From assembly GCF_004005995.1 (NCBI RefSeq), contig NZ_CP034767.1, positions 1,674,001-1,738,000 on the forward strand: a stretch of DNA of 64,000 nt, read 5' to 3'. The DNA is from Devosia sp. 1566. GTDB taxonomy: Bacteria > Pseudomonadota > Alphaproteobacteria > Rhizobiales > Devosiaceae. A program made the position numbers and the translations under genes. Positions 62,449-64,000 of this stretch are shown here, piece by piece. The notes under the pieces are model-generated. The model searched no databases. It saw only the letters and a list, made by a program, of their open reading frames with translations, and was not told the origin of the DNA. Every line of letters starts with the position of its first letter. Within the stretch, counting starts at the first letter, position 1.

Positions 62449-63492
62449 TTACAGCTCCCGGATACGTTGGCGGCGAACCACCCAGATGAAAAAGGGTGCG
62501 CCGACCAGGGCCGTGATGATGCCGACATCGAGCTCGGCCGGACGGGCGACAATGCGTCCGACAATATCGGCCAGCACCAGCAGGCCTGCGCCACCGATGG
62601 CCGAAAGCGGCAGCAGCCAGCGATAATCGGAGCCAAACAGCAGGCGGCACAAATGCGGCACCACAAGGCCGACAAAGCCGATCGGGCCGCAGGCCGCCGT
62701 GGTCGCGCCGCAGAGCAGGATGGCCCCGAACGCCCCCACCGCCCGGATCAAGGCAACGTGCTCTCCCAGGCCTGCAGCCAGGTCATCGCCCAGAGCCAGC
62801 GCGTTGAGCTTTTTGGCACAAAGCAGGCTGACAATGAGCCCGACAGCGAGGAAGGGGAGCACAACGAGGATGCGCTCGAAGTCAGCGCCGCCGACCCCGC
62901 CGATCTGCCAGGAGCGGATGCCGCCGGCGATGTCGTTGCGCGGCAGCACCACGGCCGTCACCAGCGAGGAAAAGGCAATCGAGGTTGCGGCACCAGCCAG
63001 CACCAGCTTGAGCGGGGTCGCACCACCGCGGCCCAGCGAGCCGATGGTGTAGACCAAGAGGGCGGTGCCTCCCGCGCCACCGATTGCTGCCCAAACAAAG
63101 GCTTGGGTCGAGCTGATGTTAAACCAGGCAATGCCAAGAACCACCGCCAGCGCAGCCCCGGTATTGACCCCCAGAATACCTGGATCGGCCAGGGGATTGC
63201 GGGTGATGCCTTGCATTACGGTGCCAGCGAGGCCAAGGGCGGCGCCGCTCAGCAAGCCGAGCACGGTCCGGGGGATGCGCAGCGAAACCGAGGCCTGTCC
63301 GATCGTGTCTTCATGCCCGAGCAGGGCTGCGGTGATGTCCGCCCAGGAAACTTCGCGCGAGCCCACGGTGATCGAAAGTACGCAAAGCAGCGCCACGAGT
63401 GCAACACCGGCGGCCAGCCACAGGCTGCGTTGGCCACCCGATGGGCCAAACAGCTTGGGGGGAGCGGTCCTTGACGCGCCGGACACTGTCAT
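62449..63492 (-). CDS. Iron-siderophore ABC transporter permease, first (FecC type)
   Basis: 347 aa, FecCD family. LRIPRTVLGLLSGAALGLAG and GTVMQGITRNPLADPGILGV are the core signature. GPIGFVGLVVPHLCRLLFG is the coupling loop that contacts the ATPase. About ten membrane helices. Its ATG overlaps the binding-protein stop by 4 nt. No Fur box can be judged because the operon start lies outside the window. Confidence 0.94.
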   Translation of the reverse strand: MTVSGASRTAPPKLFGPSGGQRSLWLAAGVALVALLCVLSITVGSREVSWADITAALLGHEDTIGQASVSLRIPRTVLGLLSGAALGLAGTVMQGITRNPLADPGILGVNTGAALAVVLGIAWFNISSTQAFVWAAIGGAGGTALLVYTIGSLGRGGATPLKLVLAGAATSIAFSSLVTAVVLPRNDIAGGIRSWQIGGVGGADFERILVVLPFLAVGLIVSLLCAKKLNALALGDDLAAGLGEHVALIRAVGAFGAILLCGATTAACGPIGFVGLVVPHLCRLLFGSDYRWLLPLSAIGGAGLLVLADIVGRIVARPAELDVGIITALVGAPFFIWVVRRQRIREL

Positions 63493-64000
63493 TGCAGCTT
63501 TTCCGCCGCATCCGACAGCAGCGCCAGGTAGTCGTCGAGAATAAAGGAGATCGAAAGCGGGGTCGGATTGGCCGCGGTTCCCGCGGGATCGGAGCCCAGA
63601 ACGACCAGTGCACCCCGCGCAGCCGCCGGCATCTTGGAGATCAAGGAATTGGCTTTAACGGCATCCACCAGCTGCTGATCGCCATAGGTGACGAGGATAT
63701 CGACGTCGTTGAACATGTCGATCTGCTCGGCACTCACCGAGCCCGAGTACTTCCCGGGAAGGGAGGCACTGGTGACGCTTTGGGGGGATTGCAGCCCCAA
63801 ATCCGCGAAGAATTTCACCCGCGTGTCGTTGGCCGTGTAGAAATTGATGGTGCTGAGGTCAAAGGCATTGAGATGGGTCACGAACATGGCCCGCTTGCCG
63901 AGCAGGTCCGGGTGAGCGGCGGCTGCCTCGGCGATCTCGGCCTCGATGCCGGTGACCAGCGCTTCGCCTTCGGCGCCCAGGCCGAGCGCCTGGCTGTTAA
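63489..64000 (-). CDS. Iron-siderophore periplasmic binding protein (C-terminal part)
   Basis: The last 169 codons of a FecB/FepB-type binding protein; the N-terminus with the export signal lies past the window edge. Visible are the inter-lobe helix (LVTGIEAEIAEAAAAHPDLL), KRAMFVTHLNAFDLSTINFY, the block DIDMFNDVDILVTYGDQQLV-like second lobe (EQIDMFNDVDILVTY), and the C-terminal helix LLSDAAEKLQ. It delivers a ferric siderophore to the permeases. First visible gene of the uptake operon. Confidence 0.88.
   Translation of the reverse strand, partial: NSQALGLGAEGEALVTGIEAEIAEAAAAHPDLLGKRAMFVTHLNAFDLSTINFYTANDTRVKFFADLGLQSPQSVTSASLPGKYSGSVSAEQIDMFNDVDILVTYGDQQLVDAVKANSLISKMPAAARGALVVLGSDPAGTAANPTPLSISFILDDYLALLSDAAEKLQ

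Overview
The window looks like chromosomal DNA of a free-living Alphaproteobacterium of the order Hyphomicrobiales (Rhizobiales). A Devosia-like genus is my best guess, with moderate confidence and from gene order and protein style only. Supporting signs are the order frr-uppS-cdsA-rseP-bamA-lpxD-fabZ-lpxA-lpxI-lpxB followed by gltA, LexA sites of the form GTTC-N7-GTTC, a CTTGNC/CTATAT-type promoter, a DUF4169 protein, high GC, and many ATGA or GTGA start/stop overlaps. It is mostly dense housekeeping DNA. I saw no rRNA, tRNA, CRISPR array, phage or insertion sequence.

Layout. 1-4149: the end of lolD, then a 32-codon membrane mini-gene behind a LexA-type box, then the replicative polymerase dnaE. 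4150-17068 (+): rpsB-tsf, pyrH-frr-uppS-cdsA-rseP-bamA, then lpxD-fabZ-lpxA-lpxI-lpxB, joining translation, phospholipid and undecaprenyl synthesis, outer-membrane assembly and lipid A synthesis. 17065-19917 (-): gltA and gltX. 19997-22144: comEC. 22153-26612: a sugar-acid cassette (SMP-30 lactonase, KDPGal aldolase, KDGal kinase) facing an IlvD/Edd-type dehydratase, which together can make a De Ley-Doudoroff-like galactonate route.

26664-27295 is a gene-poor gap with a repeat. 27296-36145 (-) is a long same-strand block: ppiD, trpE, a possible 23-codon ORF, trpG, trpD, trpC, moaC, moeA, then lexA (two SOS boxes) and a Nudix gene coupled to it. 36270-44113 (+): tpiA, secG, pyrG, a DUF4169 gene, a Gfo/Idh oxidoreductase, eno and an SDR, with one serine hydrolase on the minus strand. 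44114-44418 is a cluster of palindromic repeats. 44419-48260: amn (-), a structured leader or small RNA ending in a strong terminator, folD plus DUF1643 (+), and a small CobW-like protein without a P-loop that follows metH (-).

48350-52120: metH (-) behind a perfect 16-bp palindrome. 52355-59498 (+): rlpA, a D,D-carboxypeptidase, tmk-holB-metG-tatD and an MBL-fold hydrolase. 59488-64000 (-): an iron-siderophore uptake operon (binding protein, two FecCD permeases, ATPase, siderophore-interacting reductase) cut by the window edge.

The most interesting items are the SOS-boxed 32-aa membrane peptide upstream of dnaE (a candidate SidA-like division inhibitor), the SOS-linked lexA-Nudix pair, the mini-ORF between trpE and trpG, the structured RNA upstream of folD, and the CobW-like protein next to metH. 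Product names come from reading the translations by eye. No database search was run.
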